A DNA stretch of 19,725 nucleotides. Origin: Stenotrophomonas sp. GTDB taxonomy: Bacteria; Pseudomonadota; Gammaproteobacteria; Xanthomonadales; Xanthomonadaceae. Below, in pieces: positions 7,525 to 14,291 of this stretch. Position 1 is the first letter of the stretch. Each line of letters starts with the position of its first letter. The notes beneath the pieces are model-generated. The model saw only the letters and a list, made by a program, of their open reading frames with translations, was not told where the DNA came from and ran no database searches. The stretch covers positions 1-19,725 of the forward strand of contig DOKO01000401.1 of assembly GCA_003510825.1 (NCBI GenBank), written 5' to 3'. The translations under genes and the position numbers were made by a program.

Positions 7525-9983
7525 CGATTACCGGTCGGCAACACCTGCTTCAACCGTTCCATCCCGCGCCACGGGTCATCCTTCAGGCGCTTCGCGCGGG
7601 CAAGCGCCTTGTCCATCGGGAACGCATCGGCGGCGCTCACTCTCGCCAGCTCGTCCCAGCGCAGCGGCACCGCCACGCCCGCGCTCTCCCGCGCGCGCAG
7701 CGACCACGAACAGACGCTGGTGGCACCTCGCGTATTGCGCAGCCAGTCGATGAAGATCACGCCCTCGCGCTTGGCCTTGCTCATCGTCGCCACGTAGCGG
7801 TCGGGCTGCTCCAGCGCCATCGCCTGGGCGAAGGCTTCGCAGAACGCCTTGACCTGTTCCCAGCCGGCCGTCGGCTGCAGCGGCACCACCACGTGCACGC
7901 CCTTGCCGCCGGACAGCCGCACGAAGCTCTGCAGGCCGACCTGCAGCAGGCGGTCGCGCACATCGCGCGCACCCGCCTTCACCGTGGCCCAGCTCACGCC
8001 GTCGCCGGGGTCCAGGTCGAACACCAGGCGATCCGGATGCTCGGGATCCTCGACCGTCGCACCCCACGGGTGCAGCTCCAGCGTGTTCATCTGCACCAGC
8101 TGCAGCAGCCCGCGCGCATCATCGATGTAGACGTAGTCCTCGCGGCCGCTCTTCTGTTTCAGCGGCACCGCATGCACGGCGTCGCCCAGACCGGGGCCAT
8201 GATGCTTCTGGAAAAAACAGGCCTTGCCGACGCCATCCGGGCAGCGCAGCAGTGACAGCGGGCGGCCGGCGATCTCCGGCAGGATCCAGCGCGCCATCTG
8301 CCGGTAGTAGTCGGCCACGTCGCCCTTGCTGAGCTTGCGCTGCGGATACACCACACGTTGCGGATGGCTGATGGCCACCGCTGCATCGTCGCCGCCCGTC
8401 GCCTGCGTCACGCCCAGGTCCTGCGTCTGCTTGTCGCTGCGCAGGCGCTTGAAGCTGGCCTGGCGCAGCAACCCTTCCTTGCCCCAGCCACGGAACGCCA
8501 CTTCGGCCACCACCACCGGTTTCACCCAGCGCACGCTGGCCGCGCGGAAGGGAACATGCGCGGGCAGCTCCAGCACCGCTTTCTTCACCGCCAGCGGCGC
8601 CAGCGCGCTGCTCAGCGCCTTCAACGCCGCATCGTCGAAGCCGGTGCCGACCCGACCGACATAGCGCAGGCCACCGGCGTCGGGTGTGGCCAGCAGCAGC
8701 GAACCGAAGCCGACCCGGCTGCCCTTGGGCGCGGTGTGGCCGATGATGACGAACTCGTCGGTGTCCTCGTGCTTTACCTTCACCCAGCTGCGCGCGCGGG
8801 CGTTCACGTAGGGCGCATCGACCTGCTTGCTGACGATGCCTTCAAAGCCGGCCTCGCCGCTGGCGGCGAACACCGCAGGGCCATGGTCGAGCACGTGTTC
8901 GCTGTAGGCCAGCGTGCCCGGCTCCGGTCCGATCAGGTCCTTGAGCAAGGCCTTGCGTTCCAGCAGCGGCGCGCGGCTGATGTCCACGCCGGCCACACCG
9001 GGCAGATCGAACACGATGTAGCGCAGCGGCTGTTTCGAACTGCCATCGATGACACGCTGCAGGGCCGCGAAGTCGCTGCGTCCCTGTTTGTCGAGCACGA
9101 CCAGCTCGCCGTCCACGCGCGCATCACGCACCGGCAGCGCGCGCACGGCCTGGGCGACTTCGGGGAAGTCGTCGGTCCAGTCCAGGCCATTGCGCGAGCG
9201 CAGTTTCAGCTCGCCCTCGTGCAGGTCGGCCAGCAGGCGGTAGCCATCCCACTTGATCTCATGCAACCAGCGTTCGCCATCGGGGGCGGTGTCGCGATGA
9301 TCAGTCAGCTGCGGCTTGAAGCCCCGCGGATACGGATGGTCACGAGCACCGGCGAGCTTCAGCGCGCGCGCGTGCCAGCGCGCATCTGCCTTGCGGGGTG
9401 CCGCGTGCGCTGCCTTCTTCGCCCGCTTTGCTGCGGCGCTGGATGCAGGCATGGCGTTCTCCAGAAGATCATCGGCCTCGGCATCGCGCGCGTCGGCATC
9501 GTCACGCTTGATCAGCAGCCACTGCACCTGCCGCCCTTTCATGGCCGTGCGCACCAGCTTCCAGCCGCCACTCAAGCGCTGCCCGTGCAGCACGAAGTCG
9601 AGCTTGCCATCGGCCAGCGCCTGCAGCGGGTCGCCTTCGCAGGCCCAGCTGCCATGGTCGAACACCTGCACGTGGCCGGCGCCATAGTGGCCTTCGGGAA
9701 TATCCCCTTCGAAGCCGGCATAGGACAGCGGATGGTCCTCCACTTCCACCGCCAGGCGCTTCTCGCCCACCCGCAACGACGGGCCCTTGGGCACCGCCCA
9801 GCTCTTCAGCACGCCGTCCATCTCCAGGCGGAAATCGTAGTGCCGCGAGCTGGCGTGGTGCAGCTGGATGACGAACTGCGGGCGCCGCTTCGGATTGCCT
9901 GCGGCCGGGCCATCATCCGGCTCCGGCGTCTGCCCGCTGCCACCGCCAAGACGGCGCTTGCGGCGGTACTGGTGCAGCGACAT
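7521..9983 (-). CDS. ligD: ATP-dependent DNA ligase D (phosphoesterase-ligase-polymerase)
   Basis: This 820-residue multifunctional enzyme processes and seals double-strand breaks in bacterial non-homologous end joining. The N-terminal 3'-phosphoesterase domain (about 30-165) keeps H42, D50 and H84. The central ligase domain (about 215-520) has the AMP-accepting K244 in EIKWDGYR, then EGIVSK (381-386) and WVKVKH (400-405). The C-terminal primase-type polymerase (about 535-815) has the metal aspartates D656 and D658 in VFDLDPG, SGGKGVHVVVP (691-701) and D746. Domain order and length match the Pseudomonas enzyme (about 840 residues). The ATG lies 3 nt after the ku stop, so the two are one operon and probably translationally coupled. 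The stop codon is contributed by a SMAG-like repeat. Confidence 0.95.
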   Translation of the reverse strand: MSLHQYRRKRRLGGGSGQTPEPDDGPAAGNPKRRPQFVIQLHHASSRHYDFRLEMDGVLKSWAVPKGPSLRVGEKRLAVEVEDHPLSYAGFEGDIPEGHYGAGHVQVFDHGSWACEGDPLQALADGKLDFVLHGQRLSGGWKLVRTAMKGRQVQWLLIKRDDADARDAEADDLLENAMPASSAAAKRAKKAAHAAPRKADARWHARALKLAGARDHPYPRGFKPQLTDHRDTAPDGERWLHEIKWDGYRLLADLHEGELKLRSRNGLDWTDDFPEVAQAVRALPVRDARVDGELVVLDKQGRSDFAALQRVIDGSSKQPLRYIVFDLPGVAGVDISRAPLLERKALLKDLIGPEPGTLAYSEHVLDHGPAVFAASGEAGFEGIVSKQVDAPYVNARARSWVKVKHEDTDEFVIIGHTAPKGSRVGFGSLLLATPDAGGLRYVGRVGTGFDDAALKALSSALAPLAVKKAVLELPAHVPFRAASVRWVKPVVVAEVAFRGWGKEGLLRQASFKRLRSDKQTQDLGVTQATGGDDAAVAISHPQRVVYPQRKLSKGDVADYYRQMARWILPEIAGRPLSLLRCPDGVGKACFFQKHHGPGLGDAVHAVPLKQKSGREDYVYIDDARGLLQLVQMNTLELHPWGATVEDPEHPDRLVFDLDPGDGVSWATVKAGARDVRDRLLQVGLQSFVRLSGGKGVHVVVPLQPTAGWEQVKAFCEAFAQAMALEQPDRYVATMSKAKREGVIFIDWLRNTRGATSVCSWSLRARESAGVAVPLRWDELARVSAADAFPMDKALARAKRLKDDPWRGMERLKQVLPTGNR

Positions 9984-9986
9984 GGG

Positions 9987-10916
9987 TCAGCCTGCCTTGC
10001 GGCGCGGTGCGGCCTTCTTCGTCGCCTTGGCGGCCTTGCCGGCGGTCTTCTTCGTGGCTTTCTTCGCAGCCTTCTTCGCCGGTGCCTTGCGTGTCGCGGT
10101 CTTCTTCGCCGGCGTGCGCTTGTTGGCATCCAGGCTCTTCTGCAGCAGCGCCATGAAGTCCACCACGTTGGTGCTGGCATCCTCGTGCGCCACCGGCTCC
10201 TCTTCCACCTGGGTGGTGCCGCCCTTGGTCTTGATGCGCTTGTTCAACACCTGCTGCAGGCGCTCGCGGAATTCATCGTGGTACTGCGACGGGTCCCAGT
10301 CGGCGGCCATCGATTCGATCAGCTGCCCGGCCATCGCCGTTTCCTTGGCGGTGATGCGGTAGTCGGACAGGCTGCCGGTGGGCAGCTTGTAATCCTCCGG
10401 GTCGACCAGCTCCTGCGGGTAGCGCAGGATCATCAGCACCAGCGCGTGGCCCTGCGGCATCACCGCGCACAGGTATTCGCGGGTACGCACCACCACCCGC
10501 GCGATGCCGGCCTTGGCGGTATCGCGCAGGGTTTCGCGCAGCAGCACGTAGCCCTTCTCGGCCTTCTTGCCGGGCAGCAGCAGGTAGGGCTTCTCGTAAT
10601 AGCGCGGATCGATCTGGCTGGCGTCGACGAAGGCCTCCACCTCCACCGTCTCATGGCTCTCCGGCGCGGCCGAGCGGATATCGCCTTCTTCCAGCACGAC
10701 GTAGCTTCCCTTGTCGTACTCGTAGGCCTTGACGATGTCCTTCCACGGCACTTCCTCGCCGGTATCGGCGTTGACCCGTTCGAAGCGGATCGGCTTGCGG
10801 TCGCGTGAATCCAGCATGCGGAACTGCAGGTCGACCTTGCGTTCGCCGGACATCAGCGAGACCGGCACGTTCAGCAGGCCGAAGGAGAGGGTACCGGTCC
10901 AGATCGGGCGGGCCAT
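9987..10916 (-). CDS. ku: Bacterial Ku end-binding protein
   Basis: This 309-residue protein forms the homodimeric ring that holds broken DNA ends and recruits LigD. The opening MARPIWTGTLSFGLLNVPVSL is the standard Ku start, and the conserved core runs to about residue 265. The last 44 or so residues are a lysine/alanine/proline-rich tail resembling histone H1 tails, likely a non-specific DNA-binding extension seen in many Ku proteins. I chose the ATG at 10916 because an AGG lies 8 nt upstream and it gives the family start; an in-frame ATG at 10931 would add five residues. It is followed 3 nt later by ligD. A 98-nt gap separates it from the upstream same-strand gene at 11015-11413. Confidence 0.95.
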   Translation of the reverse strand: MARPIWTGTLSFGLLNVPVSLMSGERKVDLQFRMLDSRDRKPIRFERVNADTGEEVPWKDIVKAYEYDKGSYVVLEEGDIRSAAPESHETVEVEAFVDASQIDPRYYEKPYLLLPGKKAEKGYVLLRETLRDTAKAGIARVVVRTREYLCAVMPQGHALVLMILRYPQELVDPEDYKLPTGSLSDYRITAKETAMAGQLIESMAADWDPSQYHDEFRERLQQVLNKRIKTKGGTTQVEEEPVAHEDASTNVVDFMALLQKSLDANKRTPAKKTATRKAPAKKAAKKATKKTAGKAAKATKKAAPRRKAG

Positions 10917-11014
10917 GGCACGCACCTGCATTGCGGCGGGGCGGCCAGCTTCGGACGCCCACCGTGAAACGGCCGTGTCGGCCCCGTGCAGGCCAGGTCG
11001 CCCGCGGCGACGGG

Positions 11015-11413
11015 TTACTGCAGCAGCGGGCGCACCGCGGCGGTGGGAATGTGGTCCAGCGCGCGCCAGGCGTCTTCCACCACCGGCCGCGCCTGCGCCC
11101 AGCCCAGCCGGGACTGCCCACGCATCTGTTCCCAGTGCGCGGCCAGCTCCTCGCCGGTATCGGCATCACCGCCGCGCGGCCAATCGGCGGCATGGGTGGT
11201 CAGGGCGAAGGCATACACCGGGCACAGGTCGCGCCAGTTGCGGTGGCCGTTGGCGCGGCGTCGCTCGTAGTCGTTGAGCATGTACTGCAGGTAGTCCTGC
11301 GCCACCGCCTGCGGGTCTTCACGGCGGCGGGCCCGGCGCAGGGGCGTTCGTGCGCCCAGGGGGTCGAGCAGGGCGTTGAACACGGACGGGGCGGGGCGTT
11401 CAAGACGGGCCAT
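11015..11413 (-). CDS. Unrecognised 132-aa soluble protein upstream of ku
   Basis: I do not recognise this protein. It is rich in arginine, alanine and tryptophan, has no signal peptide or membrane segment, and contains the segment DYLQYMLNDYERRRANGHRNW with several aromatic residues. The ATG at 11413 is well supported by AGGAG 6 nt upstream. It precedes ku and ligD on the same strand by 98 nt, so it could be co-transcribed with them or simply be a neighbour. A small 6-bp hairpin (10997-11002 with 11006-11011) starts 3 nt after its stop and argues weakly for partial termination before ku. Codon use matches neighbours. A DNA-repair role would be inference from position only. Confidence 0.75.
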   Translation of the reverse strand: MARLERPAPSVFNALLDPLGARTPLRRARRREDPQAVAQDYLQYMLNDYERRRANGHRNWRDLCPVYAFALTTHAADWPRGGDADTGEELAAHWEQMRGQSRLGWAQARPVVEDAWRALDHIPTAAVRPLLQ

Positions 11414-11560
11414 GACCGGCTCCTGCAGCAGGGCGGGTGGGCAGGAATACCGGCCGTGCCGTTATCCAGCCGTGACAGATCTGTTCATGACGCCGGGTTC
11501 GCGGCGGCTTTACCTGTACCGCGCTGTAGTGGAGCCCCCCGCCAACGCCAGGTAATCGCC

Positions 11561-11884
11561 ATGTCCAACCGTGACCCGCTGCGCCAGACCCATGCCCCCG
11601 TGCCGGGCGAATCCCGCGCCAAGCACGACCTGGCCGATGCCGAGGACCGTGGCGCCGGCATGAGCGTGCCGCACGAAGACGCGCTGCCGGCGGTGCATCA
11701 CCCTGAACAGGCCGCGCAGGACCGCAAGGACTGCGGCGACCGCCACCGCGGTGGGCAGGAAAGCCCGCTCAAGCGCCGCGAGCGCAAGCAGCACGCCAGC
11801 GACAACCAGGACCAGGCGCTGGAAGAGACCTTCCCGGCCAGTGACCCGACCTCGCCGTTCGTGCCGGCCAAGGCACCGGACTGA
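11561..11884 (+). CDS. Small hydrophilic protein with ETFPASDP motif, unknown function
   Basis: This 107-residue protein is very polar, with many D, E, K, R, H and Q residues, and is probably largely disordered. Near the C-terminus it has DQALEETFPASDPTSPF. The 'ALEETFPASDP' motif recurs in short proteins of unknown function in many proteobacteria. No membrane segment, signal peptide or cysteine is present. The ATG at 11561 has an AGG 8 nt upstream, and the frame stays open far upstream, so the start is judged from the ribosome site. It is divergent from the 132-aa gene at 11015-11413. The 147-nt gap between them contains the 10-bp palindrome ACAGATCTGT (11475-11484), with no confident promoter. 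The 101-bp tandem repeat begins 8 nt after its stop. Confidence 0.7.
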   Translation: MSNRDPLRQTHAPVPGESRAKHDLADAEDRGAGMSVPHEDALPAVHHPEQAAQDRKDCGDRHRGGQESPLKRRERKQHASDNQDQALEETFPASDPTSPFVPAKAPD

Positions 11885-11906
11885 CCCTGCGCCCGCGCTG
11901 CGCGCT

Positions 11907-11929
11907 CGCCGGGCATGGCCCGGCGCTTC
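11907..11929 (-). repeat. SMAG-like stem-loop with degenerate head, tandem copy 1
   Basis: Stem CGCCGGGC (11907-11914), loop ATG, GCCCGGCG (11918-11925). On the minus strand the head reads GAAG instead of GTAG because of T at 11928, so this copy has lost the diagnostic tetranucleotide. Confidence 0.75.
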
Positions 11930-11946
11930 CGGTGGCTGCGATCCCT

Positions 11947-11970
11947 GTAGAGCCGAGCCTGTGCTCGGCT
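11947..11970 (+). repeat. SMAG-like GTAG stem-loop, tandem copy 1
   Basis: GTAG (11947-11950), stem AGCCGAGC (11951-11958), loop CTGT, GCTCGGCT (11963-11970). The arms are identical to the 4064 element; only the loop differs. Confidence 0.85.
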
Positions 11971-12007
11971 GCTTCTGATCGTGGGCACGAATCCCGCGCT
12001 GCGCGCT

Positions 12008-12030
12008 CGCCGGGCATGGCCCGGCGCTAC
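12008..12030 (-). repeat. SMAG-like GTAG stem-loop overlapping the kinase stop codon, tandem copy 2
   Basis: Stem CGCCGGGC (12008-12015), loop ATG, GCCCGGCG (12019-12026), with an intact minus-strand GTAG head (12030-12027). The TAG of that head is the stop codon of the histidine kinase gene. Confidence 0.82.
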
Positions 12031-13499
12031 CGATGGCTGCGATCCCTGTAGAGCCGAGCCTGTGCTCGGCTGCTTCTGATCGTGGGCACGAATCCCGCGC
12101 TGCGCGTGCCCGGGCAGTGCGGCAGGGTGATCCGCACGCACAGCCCGCGGCCGCCGTCGCCATCCTCCAGGGTCAGCTGGCCGCCGTGCGCCTGCACCAC
12201 CGCCACCGCGATGCTCAGGCCCAGCCCGGTGCCGCCATGGCGCGCGCTGCGTGAAGCCTCCAGCCGCTGGAACGGCTGCAGCATCCGCGCCCGTTGTCCG
12301 GCCGGTATGCCGGGGCCCTGGTCGGCGATGCGGATGTGGATGGCCTCGGCGTCGCCCGACGCCTCGACCTGCGCGCCGCCTCCGTAGCGCCCGGCGTTGT
12401 CCAGCAGGTTGGCCAGCGCGCGCTTCAGGCTGCGCGGGAAGCCGGGATAGGCCACGCCCACCCGGCCCGTCAGCTGCACGGCATGGCCGGCCTCGCGTGC
12501 ATCCTCGACCACCGTGCGCAGCAGCGCGTCGATGTCGATCGGTTCGCGGTCGCCGCGCAGCTGGGTGGCGCTGCTGTAATCGAGGATGGAATCGACCAGC
12601 TCCTGCATGTCGTCCAGGTCGGCGCGCCAACGGGTGCGCGCGGCCTCGTCGGCCAGCAGTTCGGTGCGCAGGCGCAGGCGGGTCAGCGGCGAGCGGAGGT
12701 CGTGCGAGACCGCCGCCAGCAGTTCCTCGCGGCCCTGCGCGGCCTGCTGCAGCTGCTGCTGCATCTGGTTGAAGGCCTGCGCGGCCTGGCGCACCTCGCG
12801 CGGCCCTTCCAGCGGCAACGGCGGAGCGTTCAGATTGCGCCCCAGCGCCTGTGCGGCGTCGCCGAGGCGGGTCAACGGCCGGGTCAGCCAGCGCACCACC
12901 AGCAGGGCCAGCAGCACGATCAGCAGGGTGCGCAGGCCGTAGATGCGCAGCAGGTAGTCGCCCAGCGCATGTGCCGGTTCCAGCTGCAGGCCGGCCTGGC
13001 CTTCGCGCACGTCGAACTGCAGCCATTGCCCCTGCGCCGTGCGCACGCGCAGCTGGAACTGGCCGGCGACGTGGCGCGCCGACAGCACCTTGTCGTCCTC
13101 GCGGCCCTGCGCGTCGTACAGGCGCAGGCGCTGCAGGTGCAGCTCGCGCGGCGTGCCCAGTTCGCCCTGCAGCGATGCACGCAGCAGCTGCTCCACCGCG
13201 CGGTCACGCGCGCGCAGCGAGACGTGGCCGCCATCGTCGACCGCCCGCACCGTCAGGTCGGCCGTGGACAGCACCGCAGGGTCGGCACCGGCCAGCGGCG
13301 AGTCAGGGGCTTCCAGCAGGCGCAGGGTCTGCGCCACGTGCGCGGCGGTCAGTCGCGCGGGTATCTCGGCCACGCGCTCATAGCGGGCGTCGTGCCAGAC
13401 GGTGCCGGTCAGCAGCTGCGCCAGCAGCATGCCCGCCACCAGCACCAGCACCAGCCGCCCGTACAGCGTGCGCGGCCAGCCCAGGCGCGCCTCAGCCAT
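12027..13499 (-). CDS. EnvZ-type membrane sensor histidine kinase with repeat-derived C-terminal tail
   Basis: This 490-residue kinase senses an unknown periplasmic or membrane signal and phosphorylates the OmpR-type regulator encoded just upstream. Membrane helices lie at about 12-32 and 187-204, flanking a periplasmic domain of about 155 residues. A HAMP linker (about 203-255) leads to the dimerisation domain with phospho-acceptor H266 in AAVSHDLRSPLTRLRLR. The ATPase domain has the N box around N368 (ANLLDNAGRYGG), D393 in DQGPGIP and GGTGLGLS (422-429). The normal kinase fold ends near RITLP (456-460). Residues about 466-490 are encoded by the 101-bp repeat, and the stop is the TAG of a SMAG-like element. 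The ATG overlaps the regulator stop by 8 nt (ATGGCTGA), so translation is coupled. Confidence 0.92.
   Translation of the reverse strand: MAEARLGWPRTLYGRLVLVLVAGMLLAQLLTGTVWHDARYERVAEIPARLTAAHVAQTLRLLEAPDSPLAGADPAVLSTADLTVRAVDDGGHVSLRARDRAVEQLLRASLQGELGTPRELHLQRLRLYDAQGREDDKVLSARHVAGQFQLRVRTAQGQWLQFDVREGQAGLQLEPAHALGDYLLRIYGLRTLLIVLLALLVVRWLTRPLTRLGDAAQALGRNLNAPPLPLEGPREVRQAAQAFNQMQQQLQQAAQGREELLAAVSHDLRSPLTRLRLRTELLADEAARTRWRADLDDMQELVDSILDYSSATQLRGDREPIDIDALLRTVVEDAREAGHAVQLTGRVGVAYPGFPRSLKRALANLLDNAGRYGGGAQVEASGDAEAIHIRIADQGPGIPAGQRARMLQPFQRLEASRSARHGGTGLGLSIAVAVVQAHGGQLTLEDGDGGRGLCVRITLPHCPGTRSAGFVPTIRSSRAQARLYRDRSHR
12048..12071 (+). repeat. SMAG-like GTAG stem-loop, tandem copy 2
   Basis: GTAG (12048-12051), stem AGCCGAGC (12052-12059), loop CTGT, GCTCGGCT (12064-12071). 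It lies inside the translated 3' end of the kinase gene on the opposite strand. Confidence 0.85.
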
Positions 13500-14229
13500 C
13501 GGCCTGCACCGGGCCGGCCAGGCAGTAGCCGCGGTTGCGCACGGTGCGGATCAGCAGCGGCGCGCGGCTGTCATGTTCAAGCATCTGCCGCAGCCGGCTG
13601 ATGCACATGTCGATGCTGCGGTCGCTGGGCATGCGGTCGCGGCCGTACACCTGTTCCACCAGGAAATCGCGCTCGAGCACTTCGTCGGGATGGCGCAGGA
13701 ACAGCTGCAGCGCACTGAAATCGGTCTCGCCCAGCAGGTGGCGGCGGCCATCGTCGGCCTGCAGCAGGTGGGTGCGCGGGTCCAGGGTCCACCCGGAGAA
13801 ACGCAGTCGTGCCACCTCCGCCGTGGCGGCCGGGGCCGCCTGCACGGGCGCCTGCCGCCGCAGTACCGCACGCAGCCGCAGCAGCAGCTCGCGCGGGTCG
13901 AACGGCTTGGCCATGTAGTCATCGGCGCCCACTTCCAGGCCAAGGATGCGGTCGGCCGGGCGGCCACGCGCGGTCAGCATGATCACCGGCAGGGCGGTCT
14001 GCTCGCGCAGCTGCTGGCACAGCGCCAGCCCATCCTCGCCGGGCAGCATCAGGTCCAGCACCACCGCGTCGAAGGTCCCGGCAGCCAATGCCGCGCGCAT
14101 GCCATCACCATCGCCGGCGACGACGGTCTGCAGGCCCTGTTGGCCCAGGTACTCGGCGAGCAGGGCGCCGATCTCCGGATCGTCATCGACGACCAGGATG
14201 CGGGCGGGCGGGGTAGGGGACTCGGGCAT
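13492..14229 (-). CDS. OmpR-family response regulator
   Basis: This 245-residue DNA-binding regulator receives phosphate from the adjacent kinase. The receiver domain (about 11-122) has the acidic pair D15-D16, phospho-acceptor D59 in VVLDLMLPGEDG, T86 and K108 in MAKPFDPREL. The C-terminal winged helix (about 140-238) has DRSIDMCISRLRQMLE as recognition helix and ends IRTVRNRGYCLAG, all close to OmpR. I chose the ATG at 14229; an upstream in-frame codon at 14283 lies in the 14251-14280 hairpin region and would add an atypical N-terminus. It starts 62 nt after the siderophore receptor stop on the same strand. Target genes are unknown; the neighbouring receptor is a reasonable candidate, as in PfeRS/PirRS systems of Pseudomonas. 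Confidence 0.93.
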   Translation of the reverse strand: MPESPTPPARILVVDDDPEIGALLAEYLGQQGLQTVVAGDGDGMRAALAAGTFDAVVLDLMLPGEDGLALCQQLREQTALPVIMLTARGRPADRILGLEVGADDYMAKPFDPRELLLRLRAVLRRQAPVQAAPAATAEVARLRFSGWTLDPRTHLLQADDGRRHLLGETDFSALQLFLRHPDEVLERDFLVEQVYGRDRMPSDRSIDMCISRLRQMLEHDSRAPLLIRTVRNRGYCLAGPVQADG

Positions 14230-14250
14230 GGACGCATCTTCCCAGATGCA

Positions 14251-14280
14251 GCACCGGCCTGCAGGGCTGCAGGCCGGTGC
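14251..14280 (-). terminator. Perfect 14-bp-arm hairpin between the siderophore receptor and regulator genes
   Basis: GCACCGGCCTGCAG (14251-14264) and its exact complement (14267-14280) are separated by only GG. On the minus strand it begins 11 nt after the receptor stop. No T-run follows, so it may be an imperfect terminator, an attenuator lowering regulator expression, or a 3'-end protector. A protein-binding palindrome in front of the regulator gene is also possible. Confidence 0.6.
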
Positions 14281-14291
14281 CACGGCGACGC

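Larger units (their letters stand above)
11892..12106. repeat. 101-bp tandem duplication (two full copies plus a 13-bp partial third)
   Basis: Copy 1 spans 11892-11992 and copy 2 spans 11993-12093. A third copy begins at 12094 and matches only to about 12106. By eye the full copies differ at two positions: 11928 T versus 12029 A, and 11932 G versus 12033 A. Each unit contains one inverted and one direct SMAG-like stem-loop plus a constant spacer. The first difference changes the GTAG head of the inverted element and decides whether a minus-strand TAG stop exists. Copy 2 and the partial third copy form the 3' end of the kinase gene. Confidence 0.92.

Noticed and set aside
8358..10808. An 816-codon plus-strand open frame
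   Set aside because: Antisense to ligD and ku, whose catalytic motifs are intact; the product is rich in A, R, Q, H and L with no recognisable domain.
10917..10931. Ku start at the ATG at 10931
   Set aside because: The ATG at 10916 gives the family start MARPIW and has a better placed ribosome site. The upstream start cannot be excluded.
11475..11484. Palindrome ACAGATCTGT between the 132-aa and 107-aa genes as an operator
   Set aside because: Ten bases of symmetry without extended arms or a mapped promoter are too little to call a site.
11892..12106. CRISPR-like array
   Set aside because: The repeat is a 101-bp tandem duplication with no variable spacers, and no cas genes are present.
11698..13026. 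A 442-codon minus-strand frame running through the tandem repeats
   Set aside because: Out of frame with the kinase, and its upstream part is an arginine/alanine/proline-rich shadow product. The frame is open only because the repeat lacks stops in it.
14230..14283. An 18-residue N-terminal extension of the response regulator
   Set aside because: It would be translated from the hairpin region and gives an atypical cysteine-rich start; receiver domains normally begin close to the ATG at 14229.
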